This document shows, in pieces, positions 1-9,821 of a stretch of 64,000 nt of DNA. The stretch is taken from assembly GCA_046541515.1 (NCBI GenBank), contig JBKHDD010000007.1, positions 1-64,000 on the forward strand, written 5' to 3'. Both the position numbers and the translations under genes were made by a program. Position 1 is the first letter of the stretch, and every line of letters starts with the position of its first letter. Origin of the DNA: CAYFVR01 sp046541515. Its GTDB lineage: Bacteria > Desulfobacterota > Desulfobacteria > Desulfobacterales > Desulfococcaceae. Below the pieces are notes generated by a model, which saw only the letters and a list, made by a program, of their open reading frames with translations, searched no databases and was not told the DNA's origin.

Positions 1-7
1 TAGAAAA

Positions 8-277
8 TTATTTCAACGCCTTGATCCGCCGGATATCCTCGGTTTTCCCCAGCATGACCAGAATGTCGCTGTCGGCCTTGATCATCGTTTCGGCCACCCA
101 TCCTGGCGTTGAAACCCCCGACGATATCCCGTTGCCACTCTTCGGCAATGAATGGCCCAAAGCATGATCAAGGCCTCGCCGTCTTTGACGACGAAATCGG
201 GCCGGGGGAACCGGTTGAAAATTTTCGGGGACCAGTTCCTTGATGGCGATGATGTGCACGTTGTAGTTGGCGCGGAG
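8..277 (-). pseudogene. Remnant of a TrkA/KtrA-type C-terminal (RCK_C) domain
   Basis: The minus strand encodes pieces that read like the end of a potassium-channel regulatory subunit. One piece contains YNVHIIAIK and the last contains DSDILVMLGKTEDIRRIK, the usual pattern of an RCK_C domain. Between them the reading frame shifts: a neighbouring frame carries PDFVVKDGEALIMLW. No N-terminal NAD-binding domain is present upstream, because an unrelated fragment on the plus strand follows. I infer a truncated, frameshifted gene. A full copy could exist only outside the window. Confidence 0.5.
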
Positions 278-353
278 GTTCTGTTCCCTCGGATTTTTTA
301 AACATCCAGGCTCGCCCGACACCCCCCGGAACCCCCAAGCGAGACGCCCCGAC

Positions 354-542
354 ATGTCCCAGGATTTTTCTGAACGGCCCATTCTGAACAGTCCGTACGA
401 ATATCCGGCCCGGCATTGGGAGCTGAACGACGACGGCCAGCCGACCCACAAGATCATCGAGAAGCGGCGGGTTTCCCGGTACATCATGCCGGTCCCCAAG
501 CCCAAGAAGCGGAAAGACGCCGGGAAGCAGGGGAAGGGCTGA
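354..542 (+). pseudogene. N-terminal stub of a restriction endonuclease (type III Res / BPTD_3080-like)
   Basis: A 62-residue reading frame begins MSQDFSERPILNSPYEYP and continues with HWELNDDGQPTHKIIEKRR and a basic PKPKKRK tail. From memory this is the conserved opening of large BPTD_3080-type (type III Res-like) restriction subunits, which normally run to about 1,000 residues. Here a stop codon follows within 63 codons and no helicase or nuclease domain continues downstream. It is therefore a relic, not a working gene. Next to the frameshifted TrkA-like fragment it marks a decayed left edge. Confidence 0.6.
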
Positions 543-627
543 GGTTACCCATCGAAAATCGCCTCAATGGTGATTGTAATGAAAACCTCCGGCCAGAAAA
601 GTGGAAAACAGAAAAAACCATTCGGAG

Positions 628-2283
628 CTAATACCGCCGCCCCTTTATAATGGTAAAAATCAACCACAACCCCAAAACCCCCGAAATCAGATACCCCATG
701 ACTCCCAACGCCGGGTAGCCGAAGAGGAAGGGTTCGACGCCGGTGGTGATGATCATGGAGGAGCCGATGATCATGGCGGCGATGATGATGGCCAGGGTCA
801 GCCGGTTGGAGACGCTTTCCAGGGTGTCCTCGAACTCGTCCAAATTTTCGTGCTTGAACCGGATGTGCAGCTCGCCCTGATTGATCTTCTGGACGATCTG
901 GGAAATTTTCTTGGGCAACTCGCCCTGAAAATCCATCAGACGGGAAAACCCGCCGGTGAATTCGCGCCACAGAACCTTGGGCCGATATCGCTGGGCCGCC
1001 ACCCGCCGAACCAGCGGCTCGATTTCCGCCACGATGTTCAGCCGGGGATAAAGCTGCCGCGCCAACCCTTCCGCGGTCATCAGCGCCTTGATCATGATGG
1101 CCAGGTTGGGGGGCAAATGAAGCTGGTGGGTGCGAACGGTGTGGGTCATGTCCATCAAAAACCGGCCGATGTCCACCTCTTCCAGCGGGACCGCGGCGTA
1201 GCTGTCCAGGATGTCCATCATGTCCCGCTCCAGGGCCGTCCGGTCCAGATTGTCCTCGCCCCGGGTGGTGATGTCCAGCACGGCGTCGGCCAGCCGTTCG
1301 GGCTCCTCGTCCACCACGGCCTGGATCAGCTCCATCAGCCGCTTTCGTTCCGACCGGGTGAGACGACCCACCATCCCCCAGTCCACCATGCAAATTTCGC
1401 CCTCGTCGGTAATCAGGGCGTTGCCGGGGTGGGGATCGGCGTGGAAGAAGCCGTCCTGAAAAATCTGCTGGATGGAGGCGTTCAGCCCGTCGCGGGCCAT
1501 TTTTTTGGAATCCAGCAGTCCGTCCACCACCTCCTGCGTAATCCGCCGCCCCCGGACGTATTCCATCACCAGCATCTGATCTGTGGAATGGGTCTGGAAC
1601 ACGTCGGGCACGCAAACGCCGTCCACTTCGGCCAGCTTGTTTTTGGCGATGCGCATGTTGCGGGCTTCCCGTGCAAAATCCAGCTCCCGCATCAAAATCT
1701 GACCGTTGACCCGCACCAGTCCCGGCAGGTCGTACAGCCGAAGTTCGGAAATTCGCTCGTGCAACCGATCGGCGATGGCCTGCATGATCCGTAAATCGGT
1801 TTCCATCACCGACCGGATGCCCGGCCGCTGCACCTTCACCGCCAGGGCGGGCCCGCCGTCCACGTGGACCGCGCGGTGAACCTGGGAAAGAGAGGCGGCG
1901 GCAACCGGCGTTGGTTCAAATGTCGAGAACACGCCCGAAAGCGGCCCCCCCAGGTTTTCCTCCACCACTGACCGGATCTCTTCGAAGTCGACCGGGGTCA
2001 CCTCGTCCTGGAGCTTCTGCAACTCGTCGATCAGCGGGCGGGGCAGCAGGTCCACCCGCAGACTGAGAATCTGGCCGAATTTGACGAAGGTCGGTCCCAG
2101 CTCTTCCAGCGCCTTGCGAAGGCGAAAGGGGAAGGGTCGATCCGCGCCGTCGGGCGCGAAGGCGCGAAGCACGCCCTGAATGGGAAGGTCGATCCGGCCG
2201 ACCAGATCTTCAAAGCCGTACCGGATCAGGACCGAAACAATGTCCCGAAAACGACCGAGGTTGCCAAGCGCCTGGATTTCCAA
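628..2283 (-). CDS. UbiB/AarF/ABC1-family atypical protein kinase
   Basis: This 551-residue protein belongs to the UbiB (ABC1/AarF) family of kinase-like ATPases, which assist isoprenoid quinone synthesis at the inner membrane. Family marks are visible: KFGQ near residue 68, the alanine loop VAAAS near 127, a candidate ATP lysine at 150, HADPHPGN at 281-288 and DWG near 301 (DFG in most kinases). Two hydrophobic segments end the protein and would anchor it. The start is a TTG three bases after the stop of the upstream phasin-like gene, and the N-terminus aligns with the family (LGNLGRFRDIV). The two genes probably form one operon. The exact substrate is unknown. Confidence 0.9.
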   Translation of the reverse strand: MEIQALGNLGRFRDIVSVLIRYGFEDLVGRIDLPIQGVLRAFAPDGADRPFPFRLRKALEELGPTFVKFGQILSLRVDLLPRPLIDELQKLQDEVTPVDFEEIRSVVEENLGGPLSGVFSTFEPTPVAAASLSQVHRAVHVDGGPALAVKVQRPGIRSVMETDLRIMQAIADRLHERISELRLYDLPGLVRVNGQILMRELDFAREARNMRIAKNKLAEVDGVCVPDVFQTHSTDQMLVMEYVRGRRITQEVVDGLLDSKKMARDGLNASIQQIFQDGFFHADPHPGNALITDEGEICMVDWGMVGRLTRSERKRLMELIQAVVDEEPERLADAVLDITTRGEDNLDRTALERDMMDILDSYAAVPLEEVDIGRFLMDMTHTVRTHQLHLPPNLAIMIKALMTAEGLARQLYPRLNIVAEIEPLVRRVAAQRYRPKVLWREFTGGFSRLMDFQGELPKKISQIVQKINQGELHIRFKHENLDEFEDTLESVSNRLTLAIIIAAMIIGSSMIITTGVEPFLFGYPALGVMGYLISGVLGLWLIFTIIKGRRY

Positions 2284-2286
2284 GAA

Positions 2287-2646
2287 TCAGGACTTCCCGT
2301 CGGCGGGCGCGGCGGCTTTCCGATCGATCTCGCTTCGAATTTCCTTTTCCAGCACCGACACCCGGATGTCCAAGGCGTCCAGCCGGTGCTTGATTTTCAG
2401 CAGGTCCTTTTCCCGGGCGATGCCCATGCGTCCAATGCCTTTTTCCATGGCGCGCGCCATGGAATCCTCCAGCCGGGAAAACTGATTTTCGCCGTTTTCC
2501 ATCAGTTCGTCCCGCAACTTCCGAGCGTCCGCCTCGCTCATGCGGGACTCCTTCACCATTTTTTGAACGGTTTCCTCGATCTTGTCCTTGGTCAGCAACA
2601 CCGCGCCCAGACTGGTCAACAAACCGCGTTTCACTTCTTCCAGCAT
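2287..2646 (-). CDS. Phasin-like / PHA granule-associated small protein
   Basis: A 119-residue, highly charged helical protein. It opens MLEEVKRGLLTSLGAVLLTKDK, the pattern of phasin-family proteins that coat polyhydroxyalkanoate granules, and proteins of this kind are often found beside UbiB genes. The C-terminal half (KHRLDALDIRVSVLEKEI) looks like a coiled coil. I chose the ATG at 2646 because GGAG lies eight bases upstream; a longer reading frame extends further but has no such site. It precedes the UbiB gene by three bases. A granule role is inferred from the family only. Confidence 0.7.
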   Translation of the reverse strand: MLEEVKRGLLTSLGAVLLTKDKIEETVQKMVKESRMSEADARKLRDELMENGENQFSRLEDSMARAMEKGIGRMGIAREKDLLKIKHRLDALDIRVSVLEKEIRSEIDRKAAAPADGKS

Positions 2647-2754
2647 GGTTGTCTCCTTTTCCCGCCGGAACCGCCGTTGGCGCCCGGCGAAGATTCGCAC
2701 CCGCGCTCCGGAACCCCGAAATGGCCAATCCCGAGAACGCCTGGGGGAATTCCA

Positions 2755-4629
2755 TCAAGCGTGTTGCTCGATCAATTCCTCAATGGTTTCTCGCTGAAGC
2801 GTTTCCTCTTTCAGCAGGGCCTCGGCAATGGCCTCCAGCCGCGCCCGGTTGTCCGTCAACGTTCCCTCCGCAAGCGCCTCCATTTCGTTCAGAATGGCGC
2901 GGATTTCCTCGTCGATGATCCGGGCGGTGTCTTCGCTGTGGTCTCGGGGACCGGAAAGCTCTTTGCCCAAAAAAGGCTTTCCGCCGTTGGGCTCGAAGAC
3001 CGCCGGGCCGATCTTTTCGCTCATGCCCCACTGGCAGACCATATGCCGGGCCAGCCGGGTCGATTCCTTCAAATCGTTGGCCGCGCCGGAGGAAAACTCG
3101 CCGAACACGATCCGCTCGGACATCCGGCCGCCCATCATCACCGCAATCCGATTGAGCAGGTACTGGCGGCCCATGACGTGCCGATCCTCCTCGGGAAGCT
3201 GTTCGGTGGCGCCCATGGCCTTTCCGTGGGGGATGATGGTCACCTTTTTCACCGGATCGGTCCCCGGCAACATGCAGGCCATCAAGGTGTGACCGGCTTC
3301 GTGATAGGCAATTTTCCGGCGTTCCTCGTCGCTCATGTATTCCTCGCGGGCCAGCCCCATGCGCAGCTTGTCCAAGGCCTCGTCGAAGTCCTTGTTCCGG
3401 ACTTCGTCCCGCTGATTCCGCCCGGCGACGAGCGCCGCCTCGTTGACCAGATTCTCCAGGTCGGCCCCGGAAAAGCCCACGGTCCCGGCGGCCAACCGCT
3501 CCAGGTCGATGTCGTCGGCCAGGGGGACCTCCCGGGTGTGGATCTCCAGGATTTTCTCCCGGGCCTTCCGGTCCGGCAGCTCCACGTTGATGCGTCGGTC
3601 GAACCGGCCGGGGCGCACCAGGGCCGGGTCCAGCACGTCCGGCCGGTTGGTGGCGGCCATCACCACCACCGATTCGTGGGGTTCGAAGCCGTCCATCTCG
3701 GCCAGAATCTGGTTCAACGTCTGCTCCCGCTCGTCGTGGCCGCCGCCCAGGCCCGCGCCGCGGGTCCGACCGATGGAATCGATTTCGTCGATAAAAATGA
3801 TGGCCGGCGCGTGGGATTTGGCGTCCTTGAACATATCCCGCACCCGGGAGGCCCCCACGCCCACGAACATCTCGATGAACTCCGATCCGCTGATGCTGTA
3901 GAAGGGCACGTCGGCCTCCCCGGCCACGGCCCGGGCCATCAAGGTTTTCCCGGAACCCGGCGGGCCGGCCAGCAGCAGCCCCTGGGGCAACTTTCCGCCC
4001 AACTTTTGGAACCGATCCGGCTCCTTGAGGAAGGCGACGATCTCCCGGAGTTCCTGTTTGGCGGCGTCCAGACCGGCCACGTCCTCGAAGGTGGCGGGTT
4101 CGCTTTCGGTCTTGTCGTACCGTTTGGCCTTGGATTTGCCGAAATTGAACAGGCCGCCTCCCCCGCCCTCCATGCGCTTCTGAATCATTTGGCTGGAATA
4201 AACGAAAAAGCCGATGATCAGCAGCCAGGGCAATAGCGTGACGATCAACTTGCCGAGCCAGCCCCGGTCGTCGGAACGGGTGTGGATGGCGACGTCTTTT
4301 TCCTCCAGCAGGTCCATCAAGTCGGGATCGCCGAAGGAGGGCAGATAGGTCAGAAAGCGGCTGGTTTCGGGGAGATCTTCGCCGTCGCCCACCGGAACCG
4401 GTTCGGAAAACTGGCCGGTCACCTGGTCGCCCTTCACCTGTACGGATTCCAGGTTACCATTTTTTAAGTTGGATTTGAACTGCGTATACGGAACCTGGGG
4501 CAATCCCGTACAGCCCCGGGTGAGCAGATAGGCAAGAAGAAAAATCCACAGCAGGGATATCCAGATATGACGTGACGAAGTGGGAAATTTGGCGTTTTGA
4601 GGGGGCTGGGGCGCGGATGGTGACGGCAT
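2755..4629 (-). CDS. ftsH: ATP-dependent zinc metalloprotease FtsH
   Basis: FtsH is a membrane-bound AAA+ protease that degrades unassembled membrane proteins and some regulators. The 624-residue product has the full layout. A membrane segment lies at about residues 22-38, followed by a periplasmic stretch to about 125 and a second membrane segment at about 128-146. A glycine-rich linker precedes the AAA module with Walker A GPPGSGKT (222-229) and Walker B IIFIDEID (277-284). The zinc site HEAGH is at 443-447. Length matches the family. The start chosen (MPSPSAP) has AGCGAGG upstream; longer readings add an arginine-rich tail that looks spurious. It stands alone. Confidence 0.95.
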   Translation of the reverse strand: MPSPSAPQPPQNAKFPTSSRHIWISLLWIFLLAYLLTRGCTGLPQVPYTQFKSNLKNGNLESVQVKGDQVTGQFSEPVPVGDGEDLPETSRFLTYLPSFGDPDLMDLLEEKDVAIHTRSDDRGWLGKLIVTLLPWLLIIGFFVYSSQMIQKRMEGGGGGLFNFGKSKAKRYDKTESEPATFEDVAGLDAAKQELREIVAFLKEPDRFQKLGGKLPQGLLLAGPPGSGKTLMARAVAGEADVPFYSISGSEFIEMFVGVGASRVRDMFKDAKSHAPAIIFIDEIDSIGRTRGAGLGGGHDEREQTLNQILAEMDGFEPHESVVVMAATNRPDVLDPALVRPGRFDRRINVELPDRKAREKILEIHTREVPLADDIDLERLAAGTVGFSGADLENLVNEAALVAGRNQRDEVRNKDFDEALDKLRMGLAREEYMSDEERRKIAYHEAGHTLMACMLPGTDPVKKVTIIPHGKAMGATEQLPEEDRHVMGRQYLLNRIAVMMGGRMSERIVFGEFSSGAANDLKESTRLARHMVCQWGMSEKIGPAVFEPNGGKPFLGKELSGPRDHSEDTARIIDEEIRAILNEMEALAEGTLTDNRARLEAIAEALLKEETLQRETIEELIEQHA

Positions 4630-5224
4630 CGGACCTCGCTTTCTGGCTCGCGTCTGCTCAACAATAAGGAACCCGCATTCAATCAATTGGTTGCGGATTT
4701 CAAATGGGTTGTGGGTTGGGTTTCGGTTCCGGCCATCGAGGGACGCCCGCTCGGATCGGCGCCCAACCCAGGCGCCAAGGGCGGCTTCCCGCAATGGGTT
4801 CCGGCCTTCCAAAATGAAACTCCCTCTCCCCGAAATCGGAGAGAGGGATGGGGAAATGAGACGGATTCTTCCGCAGAGGAATGAATCTTTGAAGAACCAT
4901 AGATTTACCGGGTCGCCGGGGCCATACCCGAATCCCTGTATTTTCCAACGCGGTTTCCCTTACCCTTCCCGATTGGCAAGCCGAACCCCGCCGCCGGGAG
5001 AGCGTGGACCCGAGCGGCGGCGGATTGCCGGATTTTCGGAAGGAATCCGTTTTTTGAACGACGCGAGATACACCGGTTTTCCACGGGGCATACAGGATTC
5101 GCCGCATTTACCGGAAACGGCTTTTTTTACTAGAGTGAGATTTGTTGCCCATGGAAAAAAGAAGGAGCGCATTTATGACCGCCTATTTCCCTAAAAATTG
5201 GATCAACCCCGGAAGGAGATCATC
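4630..5224. other. Gene-free stretch between ftsH and the BON protein
   Basis: I see no convincing gene in these 595 bases; the reading frames are rich in Pro, Arg and Gly and resemble nothing known. The stretch must hold the promoters of the divergent ftsH and BON genes. An inverted repeat CCCTCTCC / GGAGAGAGGG lies near 4823-4848 and could form a hairpin. Confidence 0.4.
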
Positions 5225-6709
5225 ATGCTTCTCATTCCTTTTCTTTTAAACCTGTGGGACGAATCGTCCGAAAAAAAATTGCTGGTGGAACCGGCCTACG
5301 TGGCCGCCGCCGCGGTGGCTTTTTGCGTTTTGGTATTCGTCGCCACGCCGGTTTCCGGCGCGACGGGCGCGGAGATCAAACAGGCCGTCCGCACCCAGTT
5401 GCGCCGGGCGGAAGCGGTAGAGGCCGACTACATCGACGTGACCTTTTCCGACGGCGCCGCGGAGCTGACCGGCCGGGTGGACAGTCTGCTGGCCTTCGAT
5501 CGGGCCGCCGACATCGCCCGGGCGGTGGAAGGCGTGGAGAGCGTGGTCAACCGGCTGGAAATTTTGGCCCCGCCCGTCACGGACCGAGACATTTTCAACC
5601 GGATCAACGCCGCCTTGGCGGAAGACCCGGCGGTGGAGGCGGCCGACGTGACGCCGGCGGTGGAAACCGGCGAGGTGACCCTGGCCGGGACGGTCAATTC
5701 CCGGGCCGAAAAGCGGATCGCCGGCCGGCTGGCCCGGGGAGTGAAAGGCGTCCAGCGCGTGGCCAACGAACTTTCCATCCGGACCCCGGTGGAGCGGAGC
5801 GACGCGGAAATTCGGGAAGACGTTCGCAGTCGGCTGGACTGGGATCTGTGGGTGGACGCCGGCCTCATCCGCGTGGAAGTGAACGACGGCGCGGTGGAAC
5901 TGGTGGGAACGGTCGCCAGCGCGGCGGAACGGAACCGGGCCTACCAATTGGCCCGGGTGGCCGGGGTGGAACGGGTGGGCGTGAACAAATTGGCCGTGGA
6001 CCCGGCGCTCCGAGACGAGATGAGACGCGGACCCGCCTACGGCCCGGAGGACCCGGCCGCCATCGCGAAAGCGGTGCGCTCGGCCTTTGAAATCGATCCC
6101 CGGGTCTCGCCCGACGACATCACGGTCTTTTTTGAAGACGGCCGGCTGACCCTGACCGGGACCGTGGACAACCTCCAGGCCAAAACCGCCGCCGCGCGAA
6201 ACGCCGGAAACACGGCGGGCGTGCGCCGGGTGCGGAATCTGCTCAAGGTGCGTCCGCCGGACGCGCGGGACGACGGGGACGTCGCCCAGGCGGTGCGGGA
6301 ATGGCTGTCCTGGGATCCCTACGTAAAAACCGACGATCTGACCGTCTCCGTGCAAAACGGAAAGGTGTTTCTGCGCGGCGAGGTGCGCACCCGATTTGAA
6401 AAAGAGCGGGCCGAAGAGCTGGCCGAACGGGCCCGGGGCGCGGTGGACGTGGCCAACCATCTGGAGGCCCGCCAACCGCCGGCCACCCAAAAAAGCGACG
6501 CGGAACTGCGGGAGGCGGTTCGCCGGGAAATCCGCTGGAGCCCCTACGTGGATCTGGATCAGGTGACCGTGAAGGTTCAGGACGGCCGCGTGACCCTGGC
6601 GGGCGCCGTGAACAGCTGGCGGGAAAGCCACTTGGCGGAAAAAAGCGCCTACGAAGCCGGGGCGCGCAACATCCAAAACTTCCTGGATTTCGAATACGGG
6701 GCGCTGTAG
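5225..6709 (+). CDS. Multi-BON-domain exported protein
   Basis: A 494-residue protein made almost entirely of six successive BON domains of roughly 65 residues each. Each follows the pattern hydrophobic-helix, DxhTVxVxxGxVxLxGxV, then a second helix and VxNxLxV. BON domains bind phospholipid or other surfaces in the periplasm, as in OsmY and Kbp. An N-terminal hydrophobic segment (AAAAVAFCVLVFVATPVSGA) serves as signal peptide or anchor. The start at 5225 follows a strong GGAAGGAG site. OsmY-like proteins carry two such domains, so six is unusually many. A role in envelope stress tolerance is plausible but inferred. Confidence 0.85.
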   Translation: MLLIPFLLNLWDESSEKKLLVEPAYVAAAAVAFCVLVFVATPVSGATGAEIKQAVRTQLRRAEAVEADYIDVTFSDGAAELTGRVDSLLAFDRAADIARAVEGVESVVNRLEILAPPVTDRDIFNRINAALAEDPAVEAADVTPAVETGEVTLAGTVNSRAEKRIAGRLARGVKGVQRVANELSIRTPVERSDAEIREDVRSRLDWDLWVDAGLIRVEVNDGAVELVGTVASAAERNRAYQLARVAGVERVGVNKLAVDPALRDEMRRGPAYGPEDPAAIAKAVRSAFEIDPRVSPDDITVFFEDGRLTLTGTVDNLQAKTAAARNAGNTAGVRRVRNLLKVRPPDARDDGDVAQAVREWLSWDPYVKTDDLTVSVQNGKVFLRGEVRTRFEKERAEELAERARGAVDVANHLEARQPPATQKSDAELREAVRREIRWSPYVDLDQVTVKVQDGRVTLAGAVNSWRESHLAEKSAYEAGARNIQNFLDFEYGAL

Positions 6710-6867
6710 GGCGTCCCGGCAACCGGGCGGGCTTTTCGCCGCCGAAGGCGCCGGGTTCGGTGGCCTCGGCGGCGATTGCGTCCTAATGTTTTGGAGATAA
6801 AGATACTGAATCCGCCGAACGGACCCCGGCGCGTTGGCCGTGACGCCGCCAACGAAAAGGAGCTTTC

Positions 6868-9717
6868 ATGTATAATCTTCTGCTGTTGATCCTCTTTGTC
6901 GCCGGCGGCGCGTTGCTGGTTCTCGGCTACCAGCGCCGGAGCCCGGCCGCCGGAATTGGCGGCGCGGCGCTGGCCATTCTGGCGCTGCTGATCGTCAGCG
7001 TCTTCGACATCTGGATCGAGGCGCTCTGGTTCGACGCCCTGGGCTACGCCCGCCGATTCTGGAAAGTCATCGTCTGGAAAATCGGCACGGGGATCCTGGG
7101 CGCACTCTTCGGCGGGGCCTTCATCTGGCTGCTCACGTTCGGGAAATCGGGCGCCCCGCCGCGCATTGGCGGCTGGGCCCGGATCATCGGGGCGTTGGCC
7201 GGCGGCCTGTGGGGGCTGGCCCAGTGGGAAAAGGCGCTGATCTTCGTCAACCGGGTGTCCACCGGCGTCACCGATCCCATTTTGGAAAAAGACACAGGCT
7301 TCTACCTCTTTTCCCTGCCGCTGCTGGAGGCGGGCTACGACTTGATCCTTCAGTTGTCCGCGGTGGCGCTCATCGCCCTGTTCATCTCCGCCTTCGTCCG
7401 GTTTACCGAAGACGGCGTGGCGCTGGCGCAGGGCGGACGGAGCGACGCGCCGGAACCCCGTTTCCGGCGGCTCTACGTCACCGCCGCCCTGCTCATCGGC
7501 GTGCTGGCGGTCGGAAAATTCCTCAACCGCTACCAACTTCTGTTTTCCGAATGGGGCGCGGTGCAGGGTCCGGGCTGGACCGACGACAACATCCGCCTGC
7601 CCGCCTACGCCGTGGTCTTCGTGCTGACCCTCCTGGTGGGCGCGGCGCTGCTGGTTCCCGCGCTTCGCAATCGTCTTCACAAGTTTTTGAACCGGTTCGG
7701 CGTGGCCCGGGATCAGACCCATCTTTACACCTTCGCGGCCGCCGCCGCGCTGCTGGCGATCGTCTGGGCCGTGCCGCTGGGGCTGCTGCCCATGGCGTTT
7801 CAATCCCTGCGGGTGGAGCCCAACGAGATCACCTTCGAGGAATTCTACATCGCCAACAACATCGAATTTACCCGAAAAGCCTTCGACCTGGAAAAGATCG
7901 AAGAACGGGAATATCCGTTTCAGGAAAACTTTACCCGAGAGACGGCGCGGGAAAACGAGAACCTGTTTGAAAACGTCCGGCTGTGGGACTGGCGGGCCCT
8001 GGACGCGGTCTACAAGCAGTTCCAGGAAATCCGGCTCTACTACGAGTTCGTTGACGTGGACATCGACCGGTACACCTTCGACGGCAAATACCGGCAGGTG
8101 ATGGTCTCCGCCCGGGAGCTTGAGGTGGACAATCTGCCCGAGCAGAGCCAGACCTTCGTCAATCGTCGCTTCAAATACACCCACGGCTTCGGCCTCACGC
8201 TCACCAACGTCAGCGAGTTCACGTCGGAAGGGCTGCCCGACCTGCTGGTGAAGGACATCCCCCCCAAGGCCCGCCATCCGGAGCTGACGGTGGACCAGCC
8301 CCGCATTTACTACGGCGAGCTGACCGACACGCCGGTGGTGGTCAATACCGAAGAGGAGGAGTTCGACTATCCCAGCGGGGAAAAGAACCGCTACAACCGA
8401 TACGAGGGGACCGGCGGCGTTCCCATGCACGGACTTTGGAAGAAATTTCTTTTCGGCTGGCGGTTCGACGGGTTGCGGCTGATCTTTTCCGGCTATCCCC
8501 GGCCCGGCAGCCGGATCCTGTTCCGGCGGGAAATCAAGAAGCGGGTTTCCCAAATCGCCCCGTTTCTCCACCTGGACGCCGACCCCTACGTGGTCCTGTC
8601 CGAAGGGCGGCTGTTCTGGATCATGGACGCCTACACCACCTCGGACAATTATCCGTACAGCGAGCCCTTTTCCTCCCGGGAGGCCATTCAGATCGACTAC
8701 ACCCGCACGGGCAGCACCACCGACGGAGAGCTGGCCGCCCTGGACGGAATCAACTACATCCGCAACAGCGTGAAGGTGGTGGTGGACGCCTACAACGGCT
8801 CGGTGGATTTCTACGTCTTCGAGCCGGACGACCCGTTGATCCAGATGTGGTCCCGGGCCTTTCCCAAACTGTTCAAGAAGAAGGGTCAAATGCCGGAATC
8901 GCTCCGCGCCCACGTCCGGTATCCCACCGACATGTTGCGGGTGCAGGGGCTGGTGTTCAGCAAATATCACATGACCGATCCCGCGGTGTTCTACAACCAG
9001 GAGGACCTGTGGGTGCGGGCCACGGAAAAGTATTACAACCGGGTCCAGCCGGTGGCGCCGTATTACATCATGTGGGAGCCGCCGGGCTCGGACGAGACCG
9101 AGTTCACGCTCATCCAGCCGTTTACGCCCAAGAATCGGCAGGTGCTCATCGGCTGGATCGCCGGCATGTGCGACGGGGACAATTACGGCCGTCTGCTGGC
9201 CTACAAATTTCCCAAGGAACAGCGGGTGTTGGGTCCCCAACAGGTGGAGACCAAGATCGACCAGGACCGGTTTCTTTCCGGACAGCTCAGCCTGTGGGAC
9301 CAGCGGGGCAGCAAGGTGATCCGGGGCAACGTGCTGGCCATTCCCGTGGGCGAAACCCTGGTCTACGTGGAGCCCATCTACCTCCAGGCCGAAACCGCCG
9401 CCTATCCGGAATTGCGGCTGGTGGTGGTCATGCAGAACGACCGCATGAGCTACGCCGAGAGCTTCGACAAGGCGCTGGAGGGACTGTGGGAAGGCGTTCG
9501 GGCAGAGCTGCCGGCGGGCGCGGCCGGCCTGGGGATGGAGCCGCTGGTCCGCCAGGCCCAACAGGCGTTCTCCGACTACCTTCGCTACACCGGAGAACAG
9601 CAATTTGGGCAGGCCAGTGAAGCGTTGTCCACGCTCCAGCAAAGCCTGGAACAGCTCGCCAACCAAGCGGACGAAATCGCGCCGGAAGGGGCGGAGCCGG
9701 CGGCGGAAGAAGAATGA
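6868..9717 (+). CDS. UPF0182 family integral membrane protein
   Basis: A 949-residue protein with the recognisable layout of UPF0182. Several membrane segments fill the first third: at about 2-20, 30-50, 70-95, 105-120, 160-180, 205-225, 245-270 and 295-315. A very large soluble domain rich in Tyr, Asp and Arg follows (for example EFYIANNIEFTRKAFDLEKI and QNDRMSYAESFDKALEGLW). The tail is short and acidic, with a coiled-coil look. The start has AAAAGGAGCTTTC upstream. The function of the family is not established. It follows the BON gene by 158 bases on the same strand, so co-expression is possible. Confidence 0.9.
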   Translation: MYNLLLLILFVAGGALLVLGYQRRSPAAGIGGAALAILALLIVSVFDIWIEALWFDALGYARRFWKVIVWKIGTGILGALFGGAFIWLLTFGKSGAPPRIGGWARIIGALAGGLWGLAQWEKALIFVNRVSTGVTDPILEKDTGFYLFSLPLLEAGYDLILQLSAVALIALFISAFVRFTEDGVALAQGGRSDAPEPRFRRLYVTAALLIGVLAVGKFLNRYQLLFSEWGAVQGPGWTDDNIRLPAYAVVFVLTLLVGAALLVPALRNRLHKFLNRFGVARDQTHLYTFAAAAALLAIVWAVPLGLLPMAFQSLRVEPNEITFEEFYIANNIEFTRKAFDLEKIEEREYPFQENFTRETARENENLFENVRLWDWRALDAVYKQFQEIRLYYEFVDVDIDRYTFDGKYRQVMVSARELEVDNLPEQSQTFVNRRFKYTHGFGLTLTNVSEFTSEGLPDLLVKDIPPKARHPELTVDQPRIYYGELTDTPVVVNTEEEEFDYPSGEKNRYNRYEGTGGVPMHGLWKKFLFGWRFDGLRLIFSGYPRPGSRILFRREIKKRVSQIAPFLHLDADPYVVLSEGRLFWIMDAYTTSDNYPYSEPFSSREAIQIDYTRTGSTTDGELAALDGINYIRNSVKVVVDAYNGSVDFYVFEPDDPLIQMWSRAFPKLFKKKGQMPESLRAHVRYPTDMLRVQGLVFSKYHMTDPAVFYNQEDLWVRATEKYYNRVQPVAPYYIMWEPPGSDETEFTLIQPFTPKNRQVLIGWIAGMCDGDNYGRLLAYKFPKEQRVLGPQQVETKIDQDRFLSGQLSLWDQRGSKVIRGNVLAIPVGETLVYVEPIYLQAETAAYPELRLVVVMQNDRMSYAESFDKALEGLWEGVRAELPAGAAGLGMEPLVRQAQQAFSDYLRYTGEQQFGQASEALSTLQQSLEQLANQADEIAPEGAEPAAEEE

Positions 9718-9762
9718 TCGGTCGGCGGGGTGGGGGGAATGCTCGCCGCCTCCCCGGCCGTA

Positions 9763-9784
9763 GGGGCGAATTGCATTCGCCCCC
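9763..9784. repeat. Short palindromic repeat (GGGGCGAAT type)
   Basis: The sequence GGGGCGAAT-TGC-ATTCGCCCC is a nine-base-pair palindrome with a three-base loop, preceded by CCGTA. It lies just downstream of the UPF0182 gene. A sister element with an equivalent plan (GGGGCGTAT-ACG-ATACGCCCC) follows about 60 bases later. These look like REP-type dispersed palindromes. Confidence 0.7.
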
Positions 9785-9821
9785 GTCCCCACTGATCGGC
9801 CACTCCATTTTCCTCGGAATC

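Noticed and set aside
2386..4236. 616-codon open reading frame on the plus strand
   Set aside because: It is antisense to ftsH, whose active-site motifs are intact.
6649..9792. 1047-codon open reading frame on the minus strand
   Set aside because: It is antisense to the UPF0182 gene and has no recognisable domain.
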